A stretch of DNA of 50,928 nt. Source: Curtobacterium luteum (GTDB lineage Bacteria; Actinomycetota; Actinomycetes; Actinomycetales; Microbacteriaceae). Shown here in pieces: positions 17,692 through 26,348 of this stretch. Numbering within the stretch: position 1 is the stretch's first letter; each line of letters starts with the position of its first letter. A model generated the notes under the pieces. The model was not told where the DNA came from. It saw only the letters and a list, made by a program, of their open reading frames with translations, and ran no database searches. The stretch is from contig NZ_LDQC01000037.1 in the NCBI RefSeq assembly GCF_001475545.1, forward strand, positions 1 to 50,928. Reading direction: 5' to 3'. The position numbers and the translations under genes are program-made.

Positions 17692-19029
17692 GTGAAACTC
17701 ACGGTCATCGGTGGCGGATCCACCTACACCCCAGAACTCGTGGACGGCTTCGCCCGGCTCCGCGACCAGCTGCCGATCGACGAACTCTGGCTCGTCGACC
17801 CCGACCCCGAACGCCGGCGCCTCGTCGGTGGTGTCGCGCAGCGGATGTTCGCCCACGCCGGGCACCCGGGCACCGTCCACGTCACGGACGACGTGGTCGC
17901 GGGCGTGTCGGACGCCGATGCCGTCATGTTCCAGCTGCGGATCGGCGGTCAGGCGGCGCGGCAGCAGGACGAGACCTGGCCGCACGAGGCGTGCTGCATC
18001 GGGCAGGAGACCACGGGGCCCGGCGGGTTCGCCAAGGCGCTCCGGACGGTGCCCGTCGTGCTGGAGTACGCCGAACTCGTCCGGGAGCACGCGAAGCCGG
18101 ACGCCTGGATCGTCGACTTCACGAACCCCGTCGGCATCGTCACCCGCGCGCTGCTCGACGCAGGGCACCGCGCGGTCGGGCTCTGCAACGTCGCGATCGG
18201 GTTCCAGCGCCGGTTCGCCCGGGAGTTCGCCGTCGCCCCCGAGGCCGTCCGGCTCGACCACGTCGGTCTCAACCACCTGACCTGGGAGCGCGGGGTGCAC
18301 GTCCGGTCCGCCGACGGGACGGAGCGCGACGTCCTGCCGGAACTCCTCACCGCCGACACCGGTGCGCTCGACCGGATGGCGGAGAGCGTGCACATGCCGG
18401 CCGACCTCATCCGGCTGCAGCACGCCGTGCCCTCGTACTACCTCCGCTACTTCTACGCCCACGACGTCGTGCTCGAGGAACAGCTCCACGAGCGCACCCG
18501 CGCCGAGGCCGTGATGGACACCGAACGGGCACTGCTCGCGAAGTACGCCGACGAGGCCGTCGTGACGAAGCCGACCGAGCTCGAACAGCGCGGCGGCGCG
18601 TACTACTCCGAGGCCGCGATCGACGTGCTGTCCTCGATCCTCGGCGACCGCGGCGACGTGCAGGTCCTCAACGTGCGGAACGACGGCACCTTCCCGTTCC
18701 TCCCCGACGACCACGTCATCGAGGTCCCCGCGCGCGTCACCCGACAGGCGATCACCCCGCTGCCGGTGGAGCCCCTCGCGCCGGACATGGTCGGACTCGT
18801 GTCGCACGTCGCCGGCTACGAGCGGCTCGCCCTCGAAGCCGCGGTGCACGGCGGACGCGACCGGGTACTCCGGGCGATGTGGGCGCATCCCCTCGTCGGA
18901 CAGGTCGACAAGGCCGAGCGCCTGACCGATCTGCTGCTCGCGGCGAACGCCGACCTCATCCCGTGGGCCGGCGGCACCGCTGCGGGCAGCGGCGGGGCGC
19001 ACGGCGGTGCGCTCGCGGGGGCACGGTGA
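17692..19029 (+). CDS. 6-phospho-beta-glucosidase, glycoside hydrolase family 4
   Basis: 445-aa GH4 enzyme. These use NAD+ and a divalent metal and cleave by an oxidation-elimination route. Seen: dinucleotide motif VIGGGSTYTPE at residues 4-14, DFTNPVGIVT (about 141-150), the metal-binding Cys in LCNVAIGF (about 165) and His in VGLNHLTWE (about 196). The family splits into alpha- and beta-, phospho- and non-phospho enzymes; overall resemblance is to 6-phospho-beta-glucosidases (LicH/CelF type). The transporter here is ABC-type, not PTS, so the substrate should arrive unphosphorylated; the next gene, a kinase, would supply the phosphate. The GTG start has no strong ribosome site, but the neighbouring spacing is tight. 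Confidence 0.9.
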   Translation: MKLTVIGGGSTYTPELVDGFARLRDQLPIDELWLVDPDPERRRLVGGVAQRMFAHAGHPGTVHVTDDVVAGVSDADAVMFQLRIGGQAARQQDETWPHEACCIGQETTGPGGFAKALRTVPVVLEYAELVREHAKPDAWIVDFTNPVGIVTRALLDAGHRAVGLCNVAIGFQRRFAREFAVAPEAVRLDHVGLNHLTWERGVHVRSADGTERDVLPELLTADTGALDRMAESVHMPADLIRLQHAVPSYYLRYFYAHDVVLEEQLHERTRAEAVMDTERALLAKYADEAVVTKPTELEQRGGAYYSEAAIDVLSSILGDRGDVQVLNVRNDGTFPFLPDDHVIEVPARVTRQAITPLPVEPLAPDMVGLVSHVAGYERLALEAAVHGGRDRVLRAMWAHPLVGQVDKAERLTDLLLAANADLIPWAGGTAAGSGGAHGGALAGAR

Positions 19030-20087
19030 CCACCGCGGACGGCGTGGTCCGCGCGTCGACCGGCTCCGGGTACGGGCCGGACGACGTCGTGCTCGCGGTG
19101 GACGGCGGCGGCAGCAAGACCGACGTCGTCGCGATCGGCCTCGACGGATCCCTCGTCGCCCACGCGCGCGGCCCGGGGACGAACCCGCAGACCCGTGGCT
19201 GGGCTGCGGTGCAGCCGATCCTCGACGAGATCCGTGCCCGGGTGCTCGACGAGATCGGCACGCGTGAGGTCCGGACCACCCATGTCTACCTCGCCGGGCT
19301 CGACCTGCACGACGAACTCGTCGCGGCCGAAGCGGCGCTCGCCCACTGGTCGGAGGACGGCGGTGCACCGGACGTCCTCGACAACGACCTGTTCGCGCTG
19401 CTGCGTGCCGGGACGCTCTCGCCCGACGCTGCGGCACTCGTCTGCGGCACGGGCATCAACGCCCTCGCGGTCCGGGCCGACGGCGCCACGATCCGCTACC
19501 CGGCGATCGGCGACGTCTCGGGCGACTGGGGCGGTGGCGCGTACCTCGGCAACCGCGCGCTCTGGCACGCGGCTCGCGCCGACGACGGCCGCGGCCCGGC
19601 GACCGCCCTCGTCGACGCCGTCCCGCGGTCGCTCGGGTTCCGGTCCGTCCGCGAGGTCACCGAGGCCCTGCACTTCGGACGCCTCGACCCCGCTGCCGTC
19701 GGTCGGCTCTGCCCGGTCCTCTTCGACGTGGCCGGAGCCGGGGACCCGGTCGCCCGGTCGGTGGTCGAGCGACAGGCGGAGGAGATCGTCCTCATGGCCT
19801 CGGTCGCCCTCGAACGGCTCGGCCTCGGCCGCACGGACGCCCCGGTGCCGATCGTGCTCGGCGGCGGCGTCCTCGCGGCACGGCACCCGCTCCTCGTCGA
19901 GCCGGTCGTCGCCGGCTTCGCCGAGCGCGTGCCGGGTGCGGTGCCGACGTGGGTCACCGCACCGCCGGTGCTCGGTGCGGGGCTCGCGGCGCTCGAGTCG
20001 GTCGGGGCCGGACCGGAAGCGCTCGACCGCTACCGCGCAGCGGTCCTCGGGCGCGAGTTCGCGTCGACGGCAGCGCCGATCGTCTGA
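19026..20087 (+). CDS. BadF/BadG/BcrA/BcrD-type ATPase, N-acetylglucosamine kinase-like
   Basis: 353-aa ASKHA-fold kinase. The phosphate-1 motif VDGGGSKTDVVAI is near residue 22, the phosphate-2-like VCGTGINALAV near 140, GDWGGGAYLG near 166 and the adenosine motif LGGGVLA near 278. The family includes eukaryotic-type NAGK and several bacterial glucosamine or glycoside kinases. The GTG at 19026 overlaps the glycosidase stop (GTGA), coupling the two. Context suggests it phosphorylates the imported sugar or disaccharide. A 58-bp perfect palindrome follows its stop and closes the operon. Confidence 0.85.
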   Translation: MTTADGVVRASTGSGYGPDDVVLAVDGGGSKTDVVAIGLDGSLVAHARGPGTNPQTRGWAAVQPILDEIRARVLDEIGTREVRTTHVYLAGLDLHDELVAAEAALAHWSEDGGAPDVLDNDLFALLRAGTLSPDAAALVCGTGINALAVRADGATIRYPAIGDVSGDWGGGAYLGNRALWHAARADDGRGPATALVDAVPRSLGFRSVREVTEALHFGRLDPAAVGRLCPVLFDVAGAGDPVARSVVERQAEEIVLMASVALERLGLGRTDAPVPIVLGGGVLAARHPLLVEPVVAGFAERVPGAVPTWVTAPPVLGAGLAALESVGAGPEALDRYRAAVLGREFASTAAPIV

Positions 20088-20095
20088 GACCGCAC

Positions 20096-20153
20096 CACAG
20101 GACGGACGGGAGGCCCGTGGCGGCGCCGCCACGGGCCTCCCGTCCGTCCTGTG
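20096..20153. terminator. 58-bp perfect palindrome closing the sugar operon
   Basis: Two perfectly complementary 29-nt arms with no loop, centred at 20124|20125 (GGCGGC|GCCGCC), containing GGGAGGCCCGTGG. It starts 9 nt after the kinase stop. It is the longest of the family in the window. No T-tract. Confidence 0.85.
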
Positions 20154-20422
20154 CGCGAGTCTCGTGCACGGCGTGGCGAGTCTCGTGGAGAGCGACGTGC
20201 CTCGCGCTCCTGGGCACGAGGGTCGTCGCCGAGCCCGAGTCTCGCCTGCGCGGACAGTTTCGCGATGACCCGACCGCGAAACCGTCCGCGGGGCCGAGTC
20301 TCGGCCGGCGTGGCGCGGCCAGCAGCGCAGCCGCTCCGCGGCGGCCGCGCGGTGGCGCAGCCAGCAGCGCAGCCGCTCCGCGGCGGCGGCCGCGACCGCG
20401 CGCCCGAGCAGGCCGAGCGTGT
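20154..20422. other. Repeat-rich non-coding stretch after the sugar operon
   Basis: No gene seen. It holds four copies of CGAGTCTCG (20156, 20177, 20236, 20295), the first inside the edge of the preceding palindrome's flank. A hairpin with 15-nt arms and one mismatch lies at 20250-20289 (GTTTCGCG / CGCGAAAC core). A 27-bp block is repeated 42 bp apart (20319-20345 and 20361-20387). Confidence 0.7.
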
Positions 20423-20500
20423 CCACGCCGGGATCCCGACGTCGAGGGGCTTGGCGCCGGGCAGGACGAGGACGGCCACGCGGTGCGGACGATCGGCCAT
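20423..20500 (-). pseudogene. Relic of a GlxA/AraC-type regulator (DJ-1/PfpI N-terminus)
   Basis: From the ATG at 20500 the minus strand reads about 26 residues with HRVAVLVLPGAKPLDVGIPA, the first strand and loop of the DJ-1/PfpI-like domain that begins GlxA-family AraC regulators. After GIPA the expected continuation (QVF and onward) is lost and the frame runs into low-complexity Arg/Ala/Gly sequence made by the tandem repeats. No matching C-terminal HTH is nearby. I read it as a decayed gene start; a chance match is unlikely over 20 consecutive family-like residues. Confidence 0.6.
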
Positions 20501-20571
20501 GCGCCGACGCCAGCGGATCGGCCGCGACCACCGGCCGCCGCAGGACGGATGCGCTGCGCGGGCCCGCCGCC

Positions 20572-20635
20572 CGGCCCTGCCGCCGCACGGCCCTGCCGCC
20601 GCACGGCTGTGCCGCTGCCCGGCCCTGCCGCCGCC
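20572..20635. repeat. 16-bp direct repeat, four copies, after the methyltransferase gene
   Basis: Units at 20572, 20588, 20604 and 20620, based on CGGCCCTGCCGCCGCA; units 1 and 2 are identical, 3 is the most diverged. The array ends 25 bp from the minus-strand methyltransferase stop. The 16-bp unit cannot be a coding repeat. Confidence 0.85.
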
Positions 20636-20660
20636 CGGGACCGCCACCGCCGCCCTCCTG

Positions 20661-21380
20661 TCAGGTGTCGCAGACGGCGAGCACCCGGTGCGGGGACGCG
20701 GCCTCGGCGACCCAGCCGGCGGGCAGCTCGCGGCGGAGCTCGTCGACCGTGAAGCTCCGACGGATCGAGCGGAGGCCGTCGACCCGCACGAAGGTGCCCG
20801 CGGCAACGAGGGGAGACGCCAGGGCGTACGAGCGGTAGGCGCTGCGCGAGCGTCGGATGTCGGAGTGCACCACGCGCGAGCGGGCGAGGCGCGCAGAGTC
20901 GGCGAGGAAGCCGGAGCGTTCGTCGTCACCGAGGTGGTGCAGCACGTGGTTCGAGACCACCACGTCGAAGCGTTCACCATCCGCGACGAGGTCCCCGCTC
21001 GACGCCTGCCGGAACGTCGTGCCCGGGAGCCTCGATCGGTCGGCCGCGGCGATCGCACGCGGGTCGGGGTCGACGCCGACGACCTCGACGTCGAAGCCGT
21101 CGCTCGCTGCCCACCGGACGAGTGCGCGGGCGAGGTCCCCACCGCCGCACCCGAGGTCGAGCACCCGACCCCGCCCGGTCGGCGGCAGCGCCGGCATGAC
21201 GTGCGTCCGCCACGCCGTCCGCCACCCGCTCACGAGGGCGTTCACGACGGCGAAGCGCCGGAAGGTCCGGTGCAGCGCGCGCGGGTCGCAGTCGGGGTCG
21301 TCCATGAGTTCGCGCAGCGTGGTGTCGCGGACCGAGAGGTCGACCGGGAGGCGCGGTGCGGCCTCGTCATGCCGCCTCAC
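20661..21380 (-). CDS. Class I SAM-dependent methyltransferase, partner of the type III PKS
   Basis: 239 aa. The SAM-binding motif I LDLGCGGGDLA is near residue 76 and motif II acidic VVGVDPDP near 102, followed by FDVVVSNHVLHHL, so a Rossmann-fold small-molecule methyltransferase. The GTG at 21380 overlaps the stop of the upstream type III polyketide synthase (GTGA), so both should act on one product; in actinobacterial homologues such pairs modify alkylresorcinol, alkylpyrone or quinone-type phenolics. O- versus C-methylation cannot be told. Confidence 0.85.
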   Translation of the reverse strand: MRRHDEAAPRLPVDLSVRDTTLRELMDDPDCDPRALHRTFRRFAVVNALVSGWRTAWRTHVMPALPPTGRGRVLDLGCGGGDLARALVRWAASDGFDVEVVGVDPDPRAIAAADRSRLPGTTFRQASSGDLVADGERFDVVVSNHVLHHLGDDERSGFLADSARLARSRVVHSDIRRSRSAYRSYALASPLVAAGTFVRVDGLRSIRRSFTVDELRRELPAGWVAEAASPHRVLAVCDT

Positions 21381-22594
21381 GGCCGGCCAGCGGTCATCGC
21401 TGCGCCGGTGGCGAGCGGATCGGTGTCGGTGTCGGTGTCGGTGCCGGTGCGGGTGCCGGTGCCGGTGCCGTCCGCGACGGCCGCTGGCGCGGCTCCGGCG
21501 AGCGCGCCGCGCGCCGGCGTCGCCACGGTGAGGCGCGCGCACTCGACCGTGAGGCCCGGACCGAACGCGAGGGCGATGACCGGCTCGCCGTCCTCCAGGC
21601 CGCTCCCGAGCGCCTCGGCCAGCACGAACAGCACCGTCGCGCTCGACATGTTCCCGTGCTCCCGGAGGACCGTCCGGCTCGCGGCGAGGGCGGCGTCGGG
21701 CAGCCCGAGTGCCTCCTGCGTGCGGTCGAGGATCGCCCGGCCACCGGGGTGCACGGCCCAGGTCGGTACGGAGGTCGCCGGCGCGTCGCCGAGCAGCGGA
21801 GCGACGGCGGCCCCGGCGTGCTGCCCGATGAGCTTCGGGACGGCCGTGGAGAGCACCATCTCGAAGCCCTCGTCGCCGATGTTCCACGCCATGTCGCCGG
21901 CGCCCTCGGACACGACGCTGGTCGCGAAGTCGTCGATCCGGAGACCCGGTCCGTCGGCGGCCACCAGGGCCGCCGCCGCCCCGTCACCGAAGACGCTGTT
22001 CGACACGATCTGGTCCGGGTCGTCCGAGGTCCGGACGTGCAGCGTGCAGAGCTCGGCGCAGACGACGAGCACCACCGCGTCCGGATCGGCGTCGACGAAC
22101 GCGGCCGCGACACGGAGTGCCGGGAACGCCGCACAGCAGCCCATGAACCCGATGTGCTGCCGGAACACGGACGGACGGAGGCCGAGCTGCTCGACGATGT
22201 CCAGGTCGGGCCCGGGCTGCGTGAAGCCCGTGCAGGACACCGTCACGACGTGGGTGATCGAGGACGGTGCAGCCCCCGCGCGAGTGAGCGCCTCACGGGC
22301 GGATGCGACGAAGAGCGGCGGCGCGAGCACGCGGTAGGCATCGTTCCGCGAGCCGGTCGACGGGGAGACCAGCGCGCCTGCCGCGTCCCGGAAGGCCCCG
22401 GCGTCCGCGGTGGGATCGAGTTCGGGCAGCACGGTGTGCCGCGTGTCCACGGCGGACCCGTCGAACGCCGCCCCGATGAGCCGTTGCGCCAGCCGCGTCG
22501 TGTCCGTCTGGCTGCGGAAGAGGTCGCGGACGTCGGATTGCCCGAGGGTCGTCTGCGGGACGGCGGTACCGATGGCGCGGATCGTTGCAGACAC
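21377..22594 (-). CDS. Type III polyketide synthase (chalcone synthase family)
   Basis: 405 aa. The Cys-His-Asn catalytic triad is visible: GFMGCCAAF (Cys153, with a second Cys next to it), WAVHPGGRAIL (His about 287) and HGNMSSATVLF (Asn about 320). Should condense malonyl-CoA extender units on an acyl-CoA starter; the starter is not predictable. The acyl-CoA ligase at 1.2 kb is too distant to be assumed a partner. The C-terminal 25 or so residues are a Gly/Thr/Asp low-complexity tail from a hexamer repeat. The GTG start at 22594 follows an imperfect -10-like CAGGAT by 5 nt. The stop overlaps the methyltransferase start. Confidence 0.9.
   Translation of the reverse strand: MSATIRAIGTAVPQTTLGQSDVRDLFRSQTDTTRLAQRLIGAAFDGSAVDTRHTVLPELDPTADAGAFRDAAGALVSPSTGSRNDAYRVLAPPLFVASAREALTRAGAAPSSITHVVTVSCTGFTQPGPDLDIVEQLGLRPSVFRQHIGFMGCCAAFPALRVAAAFVDADPDAVVLVVCAELCTLHVRTSDDPDQIVSNSVFGDGAAAALVAADGPGLRIDDFATSVVSEGAGDMAWNIGDEGFEMVLSTAVPKLIGQHAGAAVAPLLGDAPATSVPTWAVHPGGRAILDRTQEALGLPDAALAASRTVLREHGNMSSATVLFVLAEALGSGLEDGEPVIALAFGPGLTVECARLTVATPARGALAGAAPAAVADGTGTGTRTGTDTDTDTDPLATGAAMTAGRP
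21421..21470. repeat. CGGTGT/CGGTGC hexamer repeat at the end of the type III PKS gene
   Basis: About eight hexamers in a row, giving alternating Gly-Thr then Asp-Thr dipeptides on the minus strand. Related in sequence to the hexamer array in the GDPD-IMPase gene. Confidence 0.75.
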
Positions 22595-22706
22595 GACTCA
22601 TCCTGTCACCGGGTCGCTGACGCATCCCCAGGTTGCGTCGCCCATCGCGTCGCAGTCGTCGGTGTCGACGTCGGCACGACACCGGATCGACACGACACCG
22701 TGGAAC

Positions 22707-22742
22707 GGACACAGCACCGTGGAGGACCACGGTGCTGTGTCC
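22707..22742. terminator. Hairpin terminator, 16-bp perfect stem
   Basis: Perfect 16-bp stem (GGACACAGCACCGTGG and its complement) with an AGGA loop. It lies in the 196-bp gap between the type III PKS start and the gatB stop, both on the minus strand, 49 nt past the gatB stop, so it should terminate the gatCAB transcript. It does not carry the GGAGGC core of the other palindromes. Confidence 0.8.
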
Positions 22743-22790
22743 GGAACCTGGTTCCGCCGGGTTCGTCGCGCGGGGTTCGGCGCTTGGTCG

Positions 22791-24296
22791 TCAGCCCTGC
22801 TGCGCGCGCTCGAGCACGAGTTCGCGGACGCGGGCGGCGTCGGCCTGACCCTGCATGGCCTTCATGACCGCGCCGATGATCGCGCCGGCGGCCTGGACCT
22901 TGCCGTCCTTGATCTTCGCGAGGACGTCCGGCTGCGCAGCCAGTGCCTGATCGACCGCAGCCGTGAGCGCGGAGTCATCCGAGACGACCTTCAGACCGCG
23001 TGACTCCACGACCTGCGCCGGCGACCCCTCGCCGGCGATGACGCCCTCGAGCACCTGACGTGCCAGGCGGTCGGTGAGGTCGCCGGACTCGACGAGCGCG
23101 ATGAGCTCGGCGACGTGGCGGGGCGAGACCAGGTCGCCGGCGGTTGCGTCCTGGGCGTTCGCGACGCGGGTGATCTCGCCCGTCCACCACTTGCGTGCGG
23201 CCTGCGGCGCGGCCCCGGCAGCGACCGTGCCCTCGACCTCGTCGAGGAGCCCGCCGTTGACGACGTCCTGGAACTCGAGGTCCGCGAAGCCCCACTCGCC
23301 CTTGAGCCGACGACGACGCGCGACCGGGGCCTCCGGCAGCGCGGCACGCAGTTCCTCGACGAGCGCGGGCTCGGGCACGACGGGCAGGAGGTCGGGCTCC
23401 GGGAAGTAGCGGTAGTCGTCGGCGTCCGACTTCGGACGGCCGGCCGAGGTGCGGCCGGTGTCCTCGTGCCAGTGGCGGGTCTCCTGCGTGATCGTGCCAC
23501 CGGCAGCGAGGATCGCCGCCTGTCGCTGGATCTCGTACCGGATGGCGCGCTCGACCGAGCGGAACGAGTTGACGTTCTTCGTCTCGGTACGGGTCCCGAG
23601 CTTCTCCTGCCCGCGCGGGCGCAGCGAGATGTTCGCGTCACAGCGGAGGTTGCCGCGTTCCATGCGGGCCTCGGAGACCCCGAGCGCACGGACGAGGTCA
23701 CGGATGACCTGCACGTACGCGGCACCGAGCTCCGGTGCGCGGTGCTCGGCCCCGAAGATCGGCTTGGTCACGATCTCGACGAGCGGGACACCCGCTCGGT
23801 TGTAGTCGACGAGCGAGTACTCGGCGCCCTGGATGCGTCCGGTCGCACCGCCGACGTGCGTGAGCTTCCCGGCGTCCTCTTCCATGTGGGCGCGCTCGAT
23901 CGGCACCTGGAAGATCGTGCCGTCCGCCAGCTCGACCTCGACCTCGCCCTCGTACGCGATCGGCTCGTCGTACTGCGAGATCTGGTAGTTCTTCGGGTTG
24001 TCCGGGTAGAAGTAGTTCTTCCGCGCGAACCGCGACGACTCGGCGATCGAGCACCCGAGCGCGAGCCCGAGGCTGATCGAGTACCGGACGGCCTGCTCGT
24101 TCACGACCGGCAGCGACCCGGGCAGCCCGAGGTCCACCGGCGTCACGTTGGTGTTCGGCTCGCCGCCGAAGAAGTTCGGCGCGTCGGAGAACATCTTGGT
24201 CTTCGTGCCGAGCTCGACGTGCACCTCGAACCCGAGCACCGGCTCGTAGCGTTCGAGTGCCTCGTCGAAGTCCATCAGGGCTTCCTTCTGCGCCAT
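22791..24296 (-). CDS. gatB: Aspartyl/glutamyl-tRNA amidotransferase subunit B
   Basis: 501 aa, normal length. GatB binds misacylated Glu-tRNA(Gln) and/or Asp-tRNA(Asn) and activates the acyl carboxylate with ATP. Seen: [19 protein letters not shown] start (about residues 18-36), [33 protein letters not shown] and [13 protein letters not shown], all strongly conserved, plus the C-terminal YqeY-like tail ([16 protein letters not shown]) that contacts tRNA. The ATG at 24296 shares one base with the gatA stop (TGATG). A second in-frame ATG seven codons in is possible. Confidence 0.96.
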   Translation of the reverse strand: MAQKEALMDFDEALERYEPVLGFEVHVELGTKTKMFSDAPNFFGGEPNTNVTPVDLGLPGSLPVVNEQAVRYSISLGLALGCSIAESSRFARKNYFYPDNPKNYQISQYDEPIAYEGEVEVELADGTIFQVPIERAHMEEDAGKLTHVGGATGRIQGAEYSLVDYNRAGVPLVEIVTKPIFGAEHRAPELGAAYVQVIRDLVRALGVSEARMERGNLRCDANISLRPRGQEKLGTRTETKNVNSFRSVERAIRYEIQRQAAILAAGGTITQETRHWHEDTGRTSAGRPKSDADDYRYFPEPDLLPVVPEPALVEELRAALPEAPVARRRRLKGEWGFADLEFQDVVNGGLLDEVEGTVAAGAAPQAARKWWTGEITRVANAQDATAGDLVSPRHVAELIALVESGDLTDRLARQVLEGVIAGEGSPAQVVESRGLKVVSDDSALTAAVDQALAAQPDVLAKIKDGKVQAAGAIIGAVMKAMQGQADAARVRELVLERAQQG

Positions 24297-25840
24297 CAGA
24301 TCACGCCTTCCTGCGCTGCCGACTGCTGGGAGGCGTCCAGGTCGGGGATTCGGTCGATGAGCGGGGCGCCCCACTGCTGCTCGAGCAGACGCTCGAGTGC
24401 GGCGCCGTAGCGGTAGAGCCGGGCGTCCTCGCGCTGCGGCGCCATGAGCTGGACACCGGTCGGCAGCGAGTCCTCCGGTGCGAGGCCGTTGGGGATGCTC
24501 ATGCCGGGCACACCCGCGAGGTTCGCCGGGATCGTGGTCAGGTCGTTGAGGTACATCGCCAGCGGGTCGTCCATGCGGTCGCCGAACGGCAGTGCCGTGG
24601 TCGGCGCCGACGGGCTGAGGAGCAGGTCGACCTGGTCGAACGCGGCCGCGAAGTCGCGCTGCACGAGCGTGCGGACCTTCTGCGCGGAGCCGTAGTACGC
24701 GTCGTAGTAGCCGGCACTCAGCGCGTACGTGCCGAGGATGATGCGTCGCTTGACCTCGGGGCCGAAGCCGGCCTCGCGCGTGGCGGCCATGACGTCCTCG
24801 ACCGTCGCACCGTTCTCGGGCGTGACGCGGAGACCGAACCGCACGGAGTCGAACTTCGCGAGGTTGGACGACGCCTCGGCCGGGAGGATCAGGTAGTACG
24901 CGCTGATCGCGTAGGCGAACGAGGGGGCGTCGATCTCGACGACCTCGGCACCGGCCGACTCGAGGAGCGCGACGGTCTCCTGGAAGCGTTGCGTGACGCC
25001 GGCCTGGAAGCCCTCGCCACCGACGAGCTCCTTGACCACACCGACCCTGAGGCCGCGGAGCGTGTCGGCCTGCAGTCCGGCACGGGCGGCGTCGGCCATC
25101 GAGGGCCAGTCCCCCGGGATCGAGGTCGAGTCGCGCGGGTCGTGCCCGCCGATGACGTCGTGCAGCAGCGCGGCGTCGAGCACCGTCCGCGACACCGGAC
25201 CGATCTGGTCGAGCGACGACGCGAGGGCGATCGCACCGTACCGGCTCACACCGCCGTAGGTGGGCTTCACGCCGACGGTGCCGGTGAAGGCACCGGGCTG
25301 CCGGATCGAGCCTCCGGTGTCCGAGCCGAGCGCGAAGGGCGCCTCGTACGCGGCGACCGCAGCGGCCGACCCTCCGCCCGAGCCGCCGGGGACGCGGTCG
25401 AGGTCCCACGGGTTGTGGGTCGGGCCGTAGGCCGAGAACTGCGTGGTCGACCCCATGGCGAACTCGTCCATGTTGGTCTTGCCGATCGGCACGAGGCCGG
25501 CGGCGCGCAGCTTCGCGACCGGGGTGGCGTCGTACGGGGGCCGCCAGCCCTCGAGGATCTTCGAGCCGGAGGTCGTCGGCATGTCCTGCGTGCACAGGAC
25601 GTCCTTCACGGCCACCGGGACGCCGGCGAGAGCCCCGAGTTCGTCGCCGGCGGCGCGGCGGGAGTCCACCGACTTCGCGACGGCGAGGGCGTTCTCGTTG
25701 AGGTGGAGGAAGGCGTGCACGTCTCCGTCGACGGCCGCGATGCGGTCGAGGTGCGCCTGCGTGGCCTCGACGCTCGAGACGTCGCGGGCGACGAGCGCAT
25801 CGGCGAGCGCGGCGGCGCTCAGCTTGGTGATCTCGGTCAC
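24296..25840 (-). CDS. gatA: Glutamyl/aspartyl-tRNA amidotransferase subunit A
   Basis: 514-aa amidase-signature protein that releases ammonia from glutamine or asparagine and channels it to GatB. The Ser-cisSer-Lys triad is visible: VAVKDVLCT (Lys about 79), [12 protein letters not shown] (Ser region about 153) and [12 protein letters not shown] (Ser about 178). Twelve bp separate it from gatC. The order gatC-gatA-gatB is the standard one; the set replaces GlnRS (and often AsnRS) in Actinobacteria. Confidence 0.97.
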   Translation of the reverse strand: MTEITKLSAAALADALVARDVSSVEATQAHLDRIAAVDGDVHAFLHLNENALAVAKSVDSRRAAGDELGALAGVPVAVKDVLCTQDMPTTSGSKILEGWRPPYDATPVAKLRAAGLVPIGKTNMDEFAMGSTTQFSAYGPTHNPWDLDRVPGGSGGGSAAAVAAYEAPFALGSDTGGSIRQPGAFTGTVGVKPTYGGVSRYGAIALASSLDQIGPVSRTVLDAALLHDVIGGHDPRDSTSIPGDWPSMADAARAGLQADTLRGLRVGVVKELVGGEGFQAGVTQRFQETVALLESAGAEVVEIDAPSFAYAISAYYLILPAEASSNLAKFDSVRFGLRVTPENGATVEDVMAATREAGFGPEVKRRIILGTYALSAGYYDAYYGSAQKVRTLVQRDFAAAFDQVDLLLSPSAPTTALPFGDRMDDPLAMYLNDLTTIPANLAGVPGMSIPNGLAPEDSLPTGVQLMAPQREDARLYRYGAALERLLEQQWGAPLIDRIPDLDASQQSAAQEGVI

Positions 25841-25852
25841 GATCGTGGCCCC

Positions 25853-26152
25853 TTACTGCTCTTCGCCGAGGATGGCGGTGACGCGGAACCGCTCACCGTC
25901 GGAGTCTGGTGCCCCGGAGAGCGCCTGCTCCTGCGTGAGGGTCGTGCCGACCTCGTCCGGGCGGGTGACGTTCTCGAGCGGGACCGGGTGGCTCGTCGCC
26001 GGGACGTCGGGCGTCGCGACCTCGGTGACCCGGGCGACGCTCTCGACGATGTGCGCGAGCTCTCCGGTCATCTTCTCGATCTCGTCGGGCGTGAGTGCGA
26101 TACGCGCGAGGCTCGCCAGGTGGGCGACCTGCTCGCTCGTGATGTCAGGCAT
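25853..26152 (-). CDS. gatC: Aspartyl/glutamyl-tRNA amidotransferase subunit C
   Basis: 99 aa, first gene of gatCAB. The small subunit wraps around GatA and helps it assemble with GatB. Typical helical start [18 protein letters not shown] and the LRDDEV-like region seen here as NVTRPDEVG. The ATG at 26152 has a CGGAG ribosome site, and the upstream in-frame sequence lacks homology. Confidence 0.95.
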   Translation of the reverse strand: MPDITSEQVAHLASLARIALTPDEIEKMTGELAHIVESVARVTEVATPDVPATSHPVPLENVTRPDEVGTTLTQEQALSGAPDSDGERFRVTAILGEEQ

Positions 26153-26187
26153 GGTGCTCCGTCGATTGCGTTCGTGGGATGCGCACC

Positions 26188-26193
26188 AGTCTA
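26188..26193 (-). promoter_or_regulatory. Probable -10 box of gatCAB
   Basis: TAGACT on the minus strand (26193 to 26188), giving a leader of about 30 nt with a ribosome site, in contrast to the leaderless genes nearby. The rest of the 196-bp gap to the next gene shows no clear feature. Confidence 0.5.
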
Positions 26194-26348
26194 TTGCTGA
26201 CGCCGGAGCCGCCCGCTGCCAGGGCACGACGCTGTGGACGGGACGACCGGGTGCATCACCGGTGCAGGACGGCCCACTGCTCTGCTGGTGCAGCAGGAGT
26301 CACGCAACGCGGCCCGGCGAGGCGGGGCCGACCCGCGCCGCCCGACCG

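Noticed and set aside
24297..25595. Upstream extension of the gatB frame through gatA
   Set aside because: GatB homology starts only after 24296 and the extension is antisense-like low complexity within gatA.
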